Shown piece by piece: positions 35,401-46,865 of a DNA stretch of 64,000 nt (position 1 is the stretch's first letter; the number at the start of each line of letters is the position of its first letter). The DNA is taken from the NCBI RefSeq assembly GCF_030704535.1, contig NC_081818.1, positions 4,042,501 to 4,106,500 on the forward strand, in the 5' to 3' direction. The notes under the pieces are model-generated. The model searched no databases. It saw only the letters and a list, made by a program, of their open reading frames with translations, and had not been told where the DNA came from. Source of the stretch: Vitis vinifera (lineage: Eukaryota; Streptophyta; Magnoliopsida; Vitales; Vitaceae). Made by a program: the position numbers and the translations under genes.

Positions 35401-37739
35401 CTTTAGCCTTTTTGGGCTTCTAGGGTCATCTGATTTACATTATCATTTACATATCTTATGAGCAACTTTGAAGAAGAATGTACGGATTCTTAGTAGGGTG
35501 CAACTTCAAAGAATAATTTATTTTACTGATTGATATCCAATGTCTTACTACAAACATCATCAACTAAAATTTAGTGAACACAAAGCCTTAGCATGTAAAT
35601 TCAACCAAACAAAAATTATTAGGTTAAGCTTCACTTGAAGATCTAAAAGACAATCTTCCTAAGATTTAATGAGAGGCCATTCTTCATAAAGTTGCTCCTT
35701 GAGGAGCCTAATGCTCCCTTCGGTTTTCAAGGTGACATGTCAAATAAAAGAAAATTTGGAAGAATGTTGTTCTTCACTGAAATCAAGCATGTGGTAAGCA
35801 AATTAAATAAATGACTCAAATGAATGAAGAGCAGAGGAAAAGGAAAATATAAGAAACCTTTGAGAATACTACTGCAAGCCAACCCATGATGCAGAACACC
35901 TCTGAAAATCCCATTGCCTGCTTGAATCAAAAGTGGAAAGAAAAAAAAAGGAAAAAAAAAAATCAAAGAGTTACGAAGTTGTTTAAGTTAAAATTTCATA
36001 TTAGACCTAAGCAAAATTTGAAGGATGATGGGAAAGACTTACGCCTCTCCGACCAATGAGATCAGCTATCCTCCCACTTACTATTGCACCTAACATTGCT
36101 CCAATTGTCAATATTGAACCAAAAAGCGAGTACTGCACGATGGCCAAAGGTTAGTAGAGCCTTCAAAAGCTTCATTATCCACAAGTTTCTAAAGGTGTCA
36201 ATAAGTAGGGAGTTTTCGTTTGGAAAGAGCTGAGAGCCTAGTCATGTTAAGGTCTTGCCTTGTAGAGATCAAGAATCTAAATCTCCTTATGGAGGCAGTG
36301 TCCAACCTATGCAACTACAAGGTGGGGTTAGGGGTTCTAGACTTTTGGGGGGAAAACACATGATTGTTAATTTTTTATTGTGAATTTCCCCCCAAATTCA
36401 AATTTGTTCACAGATAAGTATATACATCAACAAAATTTTGGCTCAGTAATTTTACAAATGATTTGATTACTCAGGCCAACTTTACCTATTTCATTGGGTT
36501 TTCAGCAATTTGCAATGAAAAGGTAGAAAATATATAATGGTGCAACACTTTACAAGTCCTGAAATCAAGTATTAGTGTCAAAGTGATTTCCCAGACCTGA
36601 CCATCCTGCACTGGGCTATCAATATTCATCTTCCTAAGGCATATATCAAAATGTTTAAGAATGGTACTCTTGTAGACTACTTTAAACACTTAGATCTTCA
36701 TCCAACAAAAAAGAGAAGGAAACATAATAAAAATAATTATTCAAAAAAACCCAAAGTAACATGGATGTTTCACATACCTCAGCCAAAGAGAGGCCTAACT
36801 CATCCATGATCCCAGACTCAGCAGGTGATGAATAACCCACCTTGAAATCAATCATAATACCATTTCTTCATGTTAGATGTTCAAAACCACTAGGCAATAG
36901 TAGGGCAGACACCCACTAATACACGATCAGCTCATAAAGGCTATTGGGTCAAAATGTGTCTAATGAAATCATTTTGAATCAAGATACAAAAAAGGGAAAA
37001 GGAAATCCACTTATTTAACTTTTCGATTATTAGTTGGCATCCAGCCATCAACTTTCCCACTTCAAGATCTCATAGAATCCCAGCAAGGTAGTTTTTGTGA
37101 ATGTTCCATGATGAATATTCCCATGGTGTCATCAATTTCCCCACTAGAACTATGTGTTACAGCCAAATTACTAGTATAAAATTTCAGTACAAGAAGTCTT
37201 TCACTCATGGGTTTCAGATCTTAATTTTTCTGAATAATTTTTTTCATTTTTTTGGAATCATATTTGTAAATCAAAGAACTTAAGTAAACATAAAATGGCT
37301 AAAGCATCTGATTTGCTAAGTTTTTGGTATTTGATGAGCAGTAACTGGACCCTACCTCAAATAACCCTGAAAATTCTTGACCCACCTACTGCAAAGCACA
37401 AACCAATTTCTTCAAAACCCATGAAAGAAACCCTTTTACCCATAGCTTTCACAAATTCAATGGTTCCAAAAAAAAACATTTGATCAGTTATACTTCTATA
37501 AGTTGAAGATCATCATATGGCCAGTAGAGTGAAGTAGAGTAAATACACCAAGAGCTTACCGCTGTCCCAAAAACATATGAACCACAAACAGCTATCAAGG
37601 TGCTGAGAACAAGAACAGATGTAGCAGAGGAGCCACCCATCTCCTCATGACCATCACCACTGCAGCCATTTTCACAGGGCTTATCTGCAACAATCAAAGG
37701 ACTGGATAATTGCCCTTCCTCTATGCTTTCCTTCACCAT
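32433..37739 (-). CDS. Sugar transporter ERD6-like (MFS monosaccharide transporter), 18 exons, intact
   Basis: Predicted exons, 5' to 3': 37560-37739, 36778-36840, 36043-36132, 35858-35917, 35243-35308, 35093-35158, 34939-35014, 34792-34856, 34436-34528, 34237-34317, 34066-34150, 33938-33981, 33793-33855, 33652-33711, 33504-33557, 32875-32934, 32653-32767, 32433-32578. Exons 2-17 have exactly the same lengths as in the neighbour at 27755-31805. The sum is again 1467 bases, 488 residues. Motifs include [28 protein letters not shown] and [12 protein letters not shown]. The N-terminus has LSSPLI at residues 11-16, matching the LxxxL-(L/I) pattern that directs Arabidopsis ESL1 to the tonoplast, so a vacuolar role in hexose movement is a reasonable inference. 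The tail ends DIHSIS, longer than in the neighbour. Confidence 0.93.
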
Positions 37740-39829
37740 GGCTTGTGTTCCTTAGAAGACAAAAGAAATGGACTGAAGGGAGACCAGGGGGCAGGGTGTT
37801 AATAAGAGTTAATGGAGTAATGAGGATAAGGCCAAAAATGCCATAGGTATATCTCTGGCTATAAAAATAGTAGTGGGCCAGCCTTTGGGTGGTGACTGAT
37901 AGCTGATGGTATTACCTCTGCATTTATTTGCTTTAATTTCCTTCCGGGGTATCTATTTCTCTTTGTCATTTTCCTTGAATATTTCTGTCCCGTCCTTGCC
38001 TGCATACCTTTTCATTCACACTTTTGGGACCCAAAAGGAAAAAACAAAAGAATTCAGAATGTTTTTAAGGAAAATTGATTATTCCTTTCCTTAATTTCCT
38101 TGTAAGAGACCTTTATGCTATTGAGAATATTTTAATTCATGGGTAAACCGAAACTAATTTCAAGCTTTCAATTAACCAAACCAACCTAAAAAAATCTCAA
38201 TTTGTCAACAAATTAAAAGAAAGATTCCTTATCGATTTGGAATGTTTTGCATTTTTTTGGGGAGATTAGGAAAGACAACCAAGTAACCCTCATCCCAATC
38301 TTGTTAATATCTATTCTCATTCCTATCATAAAAAAAGAAAATAAAAAATAAATAGAAGAATGTAAATATTTGTAATTTATTTTAAAAAAAATAATATTTT
38401 ATTTATTTTTAAAAGGTTAAAAAATAAATAAAAGAAAAAAGTAAAATAAATTTTTATTTAAAATTATATATAATAGAGATAAGATTAGATAAAATAAAGC
38501 CGTATCAACTTTTCCAATCTCATTTATCCTTATCATAAATTCTTTTTATTAGGTAAAAGATAAGTAACTTGGAAAAATCCTCTCTATTACCATATTTAGG
38601 GGTAGTAGGGTTTTTTATTATTATTATTTTGAAAAATTAATTTTAAAAAGTAAGTTTCTTCTCCTTGAAATAAAATATTTTCAACTTATTTATAATTATT
38701 TTTACAAATTATTTTTATTTTGTCATCCTTTGAGATGATGTGCGTTGGCATTTGTTAGATGTCATATTTTTCATTAAATTCAATGTTTAATTCCTCTTAG
38801 CTGTTTCCTTTGTCCTTTCTCCTTATCTCCGCACTTGGGTCACGGCCGGTGAAAACAAGAAAGAATATGGAGGGAATTTAGGGCATGTTTGGTTCAATTG
38901 AGATTCTCAAAGAGAAAAATTAGAATTTAAAAAGAAAGTGAGACTTTTGAGAATGAGAATGAGATTTTTTAGGGAAAAGATTGAATTTGAAAGGGAAGCT
39001 GGAATTTTGAGAGTGAGATTAAGATTCTTTCCCGGAAAAGTCTGAATTTTTTAAAAGGGAAGTCAGGATTTTGAGAGGGAAAATTAAAAAAAAATTTAAG
39101 TTATCTGAAGAGAAAATTCCTAATAATTGTAAAGAATAAAAAATGAATTAAAATAATGATAATAATAAATGAAATAAAAATAATATTTGTAGATTAATTT
39201 TGAAACAAAAAAGGTAGGCTTTTATTTTAATTGTAATTTAGCAAGATATGATTAAAATTATAAAATAATTTTGTTATTTTGTTATTTTGTGCTAATATAA
39301 CAATTAGTTTTTAACCATAATCTATTTTAAATTACTCTTGCTTTTGGCATAGTGGGCCTAGTAAGAGGCAAACACAGCACGACGGGCTATTAGCTTAGTG
39401 GTAGAGAGCGAAAATATTTAAATTTTTTTTTTAGATATTTACTTTCCAGGAAAGAATTGGTATCAAATATTTCAAAATTTTCATTACTAGAATAAAATTG
39501 ATTAAATAGAGCTTTTATTTATAATTATAATTTTATTTTACATAGAAAAAACTTTTTTTAAAAAAAATTGAATTTTTAATTTTAAAAAGATCACCATGTT
39601 TCTCATAAATCCATTATTTTTATTATTATGTTTTTTTTTGTGTTAATTGAAATAATTTAATTGTAAATAATATATTAATTATATGTAAATTTATGATTTA
39701 AGATAATTTAACTTTACACTAAAAATATCTTATAATTAGTTAACAATAATTTTATTGATGAATTATTCAATTTTCTTGTTCATAATAGTTTGCCCTTTAG
39801 TGAGAGTATTTAGAGTGTGTTGAGTTCAT
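37740..39829. other. Promoter region of the second ERD6-like gene, then AT-rich intergenic DNA
   Basis: The first few hundred bases should contain the promoter of the minus-strand gene starting at 37739. Further on, 38885-39060 is a purine-rich stretch with repeated GAGAATGAGA-type words. No gene is seen. Confidence 0.45.
39376..39412 (+). other. Short plastid trnI-like fragment
   Basis: GACGGGCTATTAGCTTAGTG followed by GTAGAGAGCG resembles the 5' end of chloroplast tRNA-Ile(GAU) and its upstream flank. Only the 5' part is present; it cannot fold into a full tRNA and is not functional. Confidence 0.4.
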
Positions 39830-40170
39830 AATAAATAAAAGCAATCTATTAGCTAATTTTACCATCATTTTTATTTTATTTTATCAAAATTATTTAAATA
39901 AATATAATTGTAATATTTATTTTTTATTAATTATTTAAGAAAAATAATTCTTATAAATAAATGAAATAGGGTTTATTTTGAATTCAAATTTTATTGCATT
40001 AAATAATTAAAAATAAAATGTTTTATTCTAAAAGAAATTCTATTTCAACATAAATCAATTTAAAATACATTTTTATTTAATATAATTTTCACAAATCAAT
40101 TAAATAACTTTTTATTTATAATTTTAATTTTATTACATGAAGAAACTAATGATAAAATATTTTAATTTTA
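39830..40170. repeat. Duplicated AT-rich block upstream of F-box copies (copy 1)
   Basis: This block matches 48735-49085 in the same orientation (TTAGCTAATTTTAC, ATTTCAACATAAATCAATTT, TTATTACATGAAGAAACTAA). In both places an F-box/DUF295 sequence follows 0.6-0.7 kb later. It marks a segmental duplication. Confidence 0.75.
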
Positions 40171-40191
40171 AAAAATTTAGAATTGTTATAA

Positions 40192-40229
<38 letters not shown>

Positions 40230-40800
40230 ATTCTTATATTTATCTAGATATTATTTAAAATAAATTTATCATTATAAATTTGAAAATGATAAGAAATTTA
40301 TAAACTCTTCTTTAGTTGCCTAATAATAAGGGGATTCATGACTTGCAATTTTAATTCCCTCTCTCTAACTCATTTCCAAATACAATATGTGCAAAATCCT
40401 TTTTTCAAATTAATGATAAATATGAATATTAAATAGATTTTTTTTAAATATTTCTTTATTTTTAAAAATTCTATTTTATGACATTTTTTTCCTTTAAATC
40501 ATAAAAATTTTGGTAACAAAAATTTCATTAGGGGGGCTTTTTGCTATAATAAAAATTTGAGGTGGAGAAAATTTCAAATTCTACAAAAGAAGAATATATA
40601 TATGTGTCTTCTTCATAAATATAATTTCATTCTTTAAAATAATTAAAAAAACTATTTACAAGAATTAAATTTTGAAAAATGTTACTGCTAAATTTCTTCC
40701 TAACCAAATTAGAATCTTAAATGGGAAGCCCTTCTCCACGTTATCTTCATCTGTATGTATACTTTGTACGTCGTCAACATACTCGAAGAGAAGTCTAGGG

Positions 40801-41200
40801 ATGGACGGAGAGAAGAGAAAAAGGAGTGGAAAGTCCAATCGTCTTCACACCATTGCTCCAGTCGATGGTCGGATCTTCCCACTTTAAGTCATTAGACTTG
40901 AGGTATGAAAAAACCGTCAGTTTTGGGACGTGACATTTTATCTATTAGAAATTTTTTATATTTTATTATTTTGTGGAATTATTGCCTTAAAGATGAAATT
41001 GCTTCATTTTCTGTTGGATCCTATACTCCTATGCAAATATTAACTATAAGGTTACTTTTGGGTATGGAAAGTTTTCTCTCTAGGCCCTTTATGTTTCCTT
41101 TTTCTTTTCTTTTTATTTGCATATATGTTATTTCGTGTTTGGTTGTGGGATTTGTTTGCTCATCACTTCCCTTATATCGGGTGTTTTGTGGCTAGGCATA
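40801..41200 (+). pseudogene. F-box/DUF295 remnant: gene ends only, middle deleted
   Basis: The first 24 codons (MDGEKRKRSGKSNRL and TIAPVDG) match the intact copies at 46866 and 49734. Sequence then jumps, at an ATGG shared by both sides, to the TCGGATCTTCC that normally lies about 48 bases later, and the rest of the coding region is gone. From about 40940 the sequence matches the region downstream of the other copies (ATTATTTTGTGGAAT, TTACTTTTGGGTATGGAAAG). Little beyond the N-terminus could be made, so this is a relic. Confidence 0.8.
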
Positions 41201-41209
41201 TTATTCTCC

Positions 41210-42929
41210 ACTTTCTAAAAGTATTTTGATGTTGAACTATATTTTTAGGAATGGTCATTGTGCATAACATGCAATAAAAATAAAAATAAAATAATAACAA
41301 AAAAAAAAAAAACATGCATAAGTGTAAAAGAGGGTGACTCTCATTTTAGGTTTCCTAGTTTCCTCTTTCTTTTGATTGTCAAATATATTTGGAGAGGAGA
41401 GATTACTCATATTTTCCCATTTTTTTAGTTGAGGAATTGTAAGTATTAGGAGGTGTCTCTAATTCTTAATTTAAAAAAATATATATTTTTTTCTAGAAGG
41501 AAAATATTATATAGAATATTTCTTAAGTTTATATCTAATTATAATTAGATTCCAATAAAAAAAAATTAGCAAAAATATCACTATACATATTTTAAATCAA
41601 GAGGGAAAAAATTAATGAGAGAATTGATCTTGTAAGGACTATATATGGTGTATAGAAATATGAGGACAATGAGAAACACTTAATGGAATAAAAGGACCTA
41701 CAAAGGTGTAGACTTATGGTTCGGAATAGAGATACAAAGAATGAGAAAAAAGTGAGATGTATCATGTTAAACGTGTACCTTTATGGATGGTTAGTTTAAT
41801 TTTTTATGTTCTTTTAATACTTAGATTCTTTGTAGAAGAAGAAAAGTTAGTAAGAATATATCTCTATAGATATTTAAATAGTGAGTTAAAAAAACTATGA
41901 GAGGGATGAGTTTTTTTATTCTTTTAATTTCTCTTTCATTTTTTTTTTCAAAATTTTTCACTTCTTAAACACTTCTAAAGCATTTTTAATTTTATTTTAA
42001 TTATCTCTGTAATAAATTTTTGTCAAAATTTGCATAAATTATATCCCTTACAATATATTTATGTTGTACATACATAACATTAATATGTGGATTAAAAAGT
42101 GATATAGAAAACGGTTAAAATTAGCTTTAAACTTATCTCAAATGTTCATGTTAATAAATAAGTTTCGAGAAGAAGGTAGAAAAGGTAGGTGTAGTTATAA
42201 AAAGGTTTAGCTTTGAATTAAGATATTTTTGTGTTAGTAAATAAGCTTTGAGAAGAAAGTATAAAGGGTAGGCGTGGTATTTTAGGAATATTGAAATTTT
42301 TTGAAAATAAATTAGCATCAAAATGGATTTTTCTAGTATTTTTAGTAAATAATTGAGATTTTATTTTTTTAAAGGGAAGAGATGATTATTGGATAAAGAT
42401 TTTTGTGGAAACAAAATTTATGCATAAGATATTTTCAACATGATTTTTAGAATAAGATTATTATTATTTTTTTAATAGAAGGATTTTCTAATTATGTTGA
42501 GGATAAAATAATGATTTATAAGATTCCCTCCATAACAATTTAGGAATAAGATTTATTTTTCAAAATAAGATTTTTTTCTAGAAATATTTTGAGGATAAAA
42601 AAGGTGAATTATTATTATTATTATTTTAACATCCTTTCATTCTTTTATTGATTATTATGTTTAGAGTTGTTTTAATAATAATAATGATTGAGAATTTTAT
42701 GAAAATATTTGAAAACAAAATGGTCATTTCTTAACATTATTTTTTATGAATAAATGAGAATGTTGAAATTTCTTTTAATGAAATAAAAGTTTATTTTTCT
42801 AATCTTCATTTTTAATAAATAATTTGAAATTATGTAAGAGTATTGAAAGTAAGTTGTCCTTTATATAATTTTTTTTATTTGTCAAAACTTAAGGATAAAC
42901 TTAATTTATTTCCATTTGTGTTACTTAAA
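41210..42929. other. AT-rich intergenic DNA with a dispersed repeat
   Basis: 41590-41770 resembles 61145-61310 (GGGAAAAAA, AATATGAGGA, GAGAAACAC words in the same order). No gene is seen. Confidence 0.45.
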
Positions 42930-43290
42930 TTATGTTATTCATATATCGCAGAGTCACTTCCTGATTGAGGACGGAGGAGCTCATCGTCAAACTCGCAGAG
43001 TCACCTTCGGCGGCAGCTCACAGCCGACACCTGGAGAGTCCCGACCCACGATCAAGTCCTCTTCCATTGCCACTGTCGGTGCCCAGAGACAGACCCACGA
43101 TCAAGGTCAGGTGCTTTGGGTAAAGAAGAGAGGATGCCACCATAATACTTCTCATAAAGTTGCATGAAATCATAAAGCTTTACATCAAGAAACGAAGCCA
43201 CCGATAGGTTCCTGCGTTCATTGTTATTACAGGTATCATCATCATCATCATCCCTTGAAATTAGCTCCTCCATTATTCTCCCACTTGATG
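42930..43290 (-). other. GC-rich island with a short unidentified open frame
   Basis: In otherwise AT-rich DNA, about 360 bases have near-balanced composition. The minus strand has a 73-residue frame (43052-43273) starting MEELIS with six Asp residues (ATC repeat) followed by SFLDVKLYDFMQLYEKYYGG; the plus strand is also open over 42916-43167. I do not recognise either. It may be a captured exon fragment or a small gene. A CAG just before 42951 could be a splice acceptor on the plus strand. Confidence 0.3.
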
Positions 43291-43409
43291 CTTTGCATCC
43301 AAATTTAGTAATTTTGCTCCATGTAAACTATAGTGAAGGTCGGAAAAGGGAGAATACTAAAATGATAGAAATTTACCTTATATAATTTTTATTTCTTTGA
43401 TTTTAAAAA

Positions 43410-43610
43410 ATATTAAAAGAATTCTTATATTTGTACAAGACATTCTATTTTAAAAACAAAACAAAATTTATCTAAACATTATTCAAAATTAAATTTATCT
43501 TTATAAATTTGAAATTTTTTAAAAATTTATATAATATTCCTTTTTAGTTGTGTGATAATAAGTGAATTGATGTGCGTTTAACTCTCTTTAACTCATTTCC
43601 AAATACACTT
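43410..43610. repeat. Duplicated block shared upstream of F-box copies
   Basis: AATTCTTATATTTG, ATTTATCTAAACATTATTC and CTCATTTCCAAATACA occur here and, in diverged form, at 40230-40390 and 49470-49590, each upstream of an F-box/DUF295 copy. Confidence 0.65.
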
Positions 43611-43657
43611 GATGACGTGGATAGTATAAGATAGTGGATGACATACTTGATGTTTCT

Positions 43658-43660
<3 letters not shown>

Positions 43661-43732
<72 letters not shown>
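43661..43732. repeat. (TA)36 microsatellite
   Basis: A pure TA run of about 72 bases. Its two flanks are themselves a short duplication (GTGGATAGTATAAGATAGTGG before, GTGGATAATATAAG and ATAGTGGATAACATACC after). It forms a long self-complementary stretch. Confidence 0.9.
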
Positions 43733-43734
<2 letters not shown>

Positions 43735-44427
43735 GAAGTGGATAATATAAGATAAGATAGTGGATAACATACCCTATCTCTTGTTTTGCTGTTAATGGGA
43801 TATGATAAGTTATCGTATCACTTATTTTATCTTGTATTTAATCAAATATAAAATAAGATAAGTAGTGAGATATATTATCCAATATCCTTTTTATATCCCT
43901 TTTACATAAAATTTGTTAATTGGAGTTAAGATATAAAATATATATATCTCATATATTATATGAGATATATATTATAAATTTATTTACTTTATCATTTTTA
44001 TATTACTTGTTTTATATAAAAAATTTTGATTAAAAATTAAGTTTATGGTTCAAAAAGAAGAATTTTAAAAAATATTTATAAATTTTAAATATTTTAATCA
44101 TGAATATTATTAAATATAAGAGAAGTTTTAAATTTTCTTTAATAAAAAAATTGAAATATAATATAATTTTTATTTTAAACTTAGATATTGAAAAATAATA
44201 TACATTCCATTTTATTTTTTATTTTTAATTTATTCTACAAACTAAATGTATGCATGATATCGTATTACCAACCAAGTATAGCCTAAAGATTTAATTTATG
44301 GGAAAAAAAGACAAACAAAAACAAAATGAAAAACAATAAGGTATGTCAAGAAATCTACACTTATTATTTATCGCCGTCGTTATACTTTCTCTGGGTATTC
44401 AACAGACTTAAGAGGAGAAGTCTAGGC

Positions 44428-45627
44428 ATGGACGGAGTGAAGAGAAAAAGGAGTGGAAAGTCCAATCGTCTTCGCAAGATTGCTATAGTTGATAGGAAGA
44501 GAGGTCACAGGAGTAGGAGAAAAAAAGGGTCATGGTCTGATCTTCCTCAAGATATACCAATACTGGAACGATTACACCTAGTTGATCGAATCCGCTTCCG
44601 TGCGGTCTGCAAGAATTGGCTATTAGCGCCTGTTCATTACATTCAACCTGATAAATTGCCATGGATAATGAATTATTGGTTTTCCAGTGATCCTACCATA
44701 TGTTCACTCTCTGAACCTTCTCGCAAACTTCCTTACATTCTGAAAGATGAAAGGGCATGGAACTTGCTGTCTCATGCAATTGTTTGTGCTTTCAGATTTG
44801 GTTGGGTCCTTTTGGCCAAAAGGGTTTGTAAGATTGTTGATGTTACTTTCTATTATGTCTATAATCCTCTCACCAAAGAGATTATATCATTGCCTAGATT
44901 GAAGTGGCAACGAGGACAAAGAAATAAATATTTTTGGGAAAACCAGGCCACCTTCTCCTGACTGTGTTCATTGTGCCACATATTTGCAATAGGGAAGAAA
45001 TCTTCATCAGCACATACTCCAATGGGGATACAACATGGAAGACTCGTAATGTTACTCCTCCGCGTCCATACTTTTTCCCTATCACATGGCCTACATGAAG
45101 GGAACTTTTTATTGTTATAGTGCAGTGGAAGCGCGCGCTGTCATCCTTCAATGTTGCTACCCAAGACTGGAGGATGCTTACTGAACACCACTGGAGGAAC
45201 TGCTGGGAATGGACTCTTGCTGGAGGGATGTCTTACTTTTTTGCATATAGTGGAGATCTTTACCTAGTACAACTCAGAGAATTAAACATTGATATGCCTG
45301 ATTACAATATATACAGGTTTGATTGGTTGGATGGGGCTTGGAAAAAGGTGGAAAGCTTGGAAGGTGGAGCAATATTTATTGGCAAGTTTTCTTTTGGAGT
45401 GTCAGCAGGAGAGCAAACAAAGATGGTTGCAAATAAGGCCTACTATTTCAGTCCGCGGACATCCTTACCCAGGTTCCTCATCTATGGGTCAACGGAAAAA
45501 AAGGCCTGCTGATATGGGAGAGAAGTCTGAGTCCCAGGATACCATAAATTATGCTGCTCCTGCAGGTATGGGTGGGAGTATTAGGATCTGGATGGAACCT
45601 CCTCTGTTGACACCTTCGGGAGGTTAA
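44428..45627 (+). pseudogene. F-box/DUF295 pseudogene (frameshifted copy)
   Basis: The first 178 residues, from MDGVKRKRSG, match the intact paralogs, including the F-box (WSDLPQDIPILERLHLVDRIRFRAVCKNW, here three residues shorter after DI). Frame is lost near 44950, where 17 bases are missing between two CTTCTC repeats present in the intact copies. A smaller loss near 45085 and a further shift near 45500 follow. The second half (45120-45512) is still recognisably DUF295 (ALSSFNVATQDWRMLTE, NIYRFDWLDGAWKKVESLEG, GEQTKMVANKAYYFSPR). If transcribed it could give a truncated F-box-only protein. An ERD6-like relic follows on the opposite strand. Confidence 0.88.
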
Positions 45628-45889
45628 TGGATCAAGGTTTAGTTTACATGTATCATGCTTTGGACACAGTTAGATTTCATGTACTAGAAATTCTTTATGT
45701 TCTATTATTTTGTGGAATAATAGCCTTTAGATAAAATTTCTTTATTTTCTGGTAGGCTCCCACGCAAATATTAACTATGAGGCTACTTTTGGGTATGGAA
45801 AGTAGTAATAAAAGAAAAAATAAAATAAAATAATGCTCAGAAAATTCTTGGCTGAGCATCTTACTTTGAATTCTAATTCCATTGCTAAG

Positions 45890-46365
45890 GGGACAACACC
45901 AAAGAAAACTTGAGGCACTGCAAGCCCAGCAAGCAGAAAACAAGTCTAATAATTGTCTTCGGATTCGCATTTATCTATGAAGAGGATACCCAAAATACTA
46001 GTTGGAATCTGCACCAGATACGTACAAGTCCAAGAAAGAATGAAGCAAAGTCCCACAGTCAATTTTACTTAAAAAAACCTGTCATAAACCAGGGATTCAT
46101 ATATTTGATGTTCCATGGTTGGTCTTGCTCACCCAAAATCATATGATACAAATACTAAAAATCCTTGATTTACCAGCTGTTTCAAAGATTGAACTCCCAT
46201 AACATGCAATTGCATTGGTCCCTGCAAATTGTTGCAGCACCAGCAGTAAACGATCAGGCAAGCCATGGAAACGAGAAAACATAACATACTGAGCATTAAC
46301 AACCAAGGCTTACTGTAAGAGAATAAGCATATCTCCTCTGAAACAAATCCAGAACCATAAAAATA
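45890..46365 (-). pseudogene. ERD6-like transporter fragment (exons 10, 11, 13 remnants)
   Basis: Minus-strand pieces match transporter exons: part of exon 10 (about 46313-46359), exon 11 (about 46175-46246, with truncated end), the intron start CTGTCATAAACCAG after it, and exon 13 (about 45968-46013; IPTSILGILFIDK). 45890-45950 matches 51228-51300, a remnant near exon 14. Exons 1-9, 12 and 15-18 are missing, so it is a dead fragment lying tail to tail with the F-box pseudogene. The same arrangement recurs after the F-box gene at 49734. Confidence 0.75.
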
Positions 46366-46865
46366 ATCTCAATGAAAAAATTCATATTTTCTTTTTTAAT
46401 CTTCTCAATTTTAGAAATAAGAATATATATATATATATATTTTTTATCTTACAAAATAACTAATAAAACACAAATTTTCCAATAAATTACTATACGATAA
46501 CAAACAAATCATCCAGGAAAAAGAGAAAAAAAAAATATGATGGGCTAGCAATCCTTTTTTGTGACAAGTACTTTCAACTGCTTACAACATTATTGGTATG
46601 TAGGAGTTTGTGTAGGAAAGAAATTCTAAACAGATTTTGAATAGAAAAAAAATCTTTACTTGTATCTTTACGTTGTTGTATCTTTTCCAAAAACATATGG
46701 AAGCAAATATATTTCAAGGAAACTTCCCAAAAACCTTTATATATATATCAAAGCAATTGGTTCCTTTAATAAAAGAAATTGTAACCCTTTTTTGGACGAG
46801 AAAGCTGGTGAGTTTTTTCTACTTTCTCTACGTATACAACAGACTTGAAGAGGAGTCGTCTAGGC

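Noticed and set aside
37859-37871. TATA-like CTATAAAAATAG upstream of the second transporter gene
   Set aside because: It is oriented for the plus strand while the gene runs on the minus strand, and no plus-strand gene follows.
43588-43770. Tyr-Ile repeat frame
   Set aside because: A translation of (TA)n only.
46845-46865. Upstream extension of the F-box gene start
   Set aside because: The extension begins at TTG, not ATG, and the paralogs all align from the ATG at 46866.
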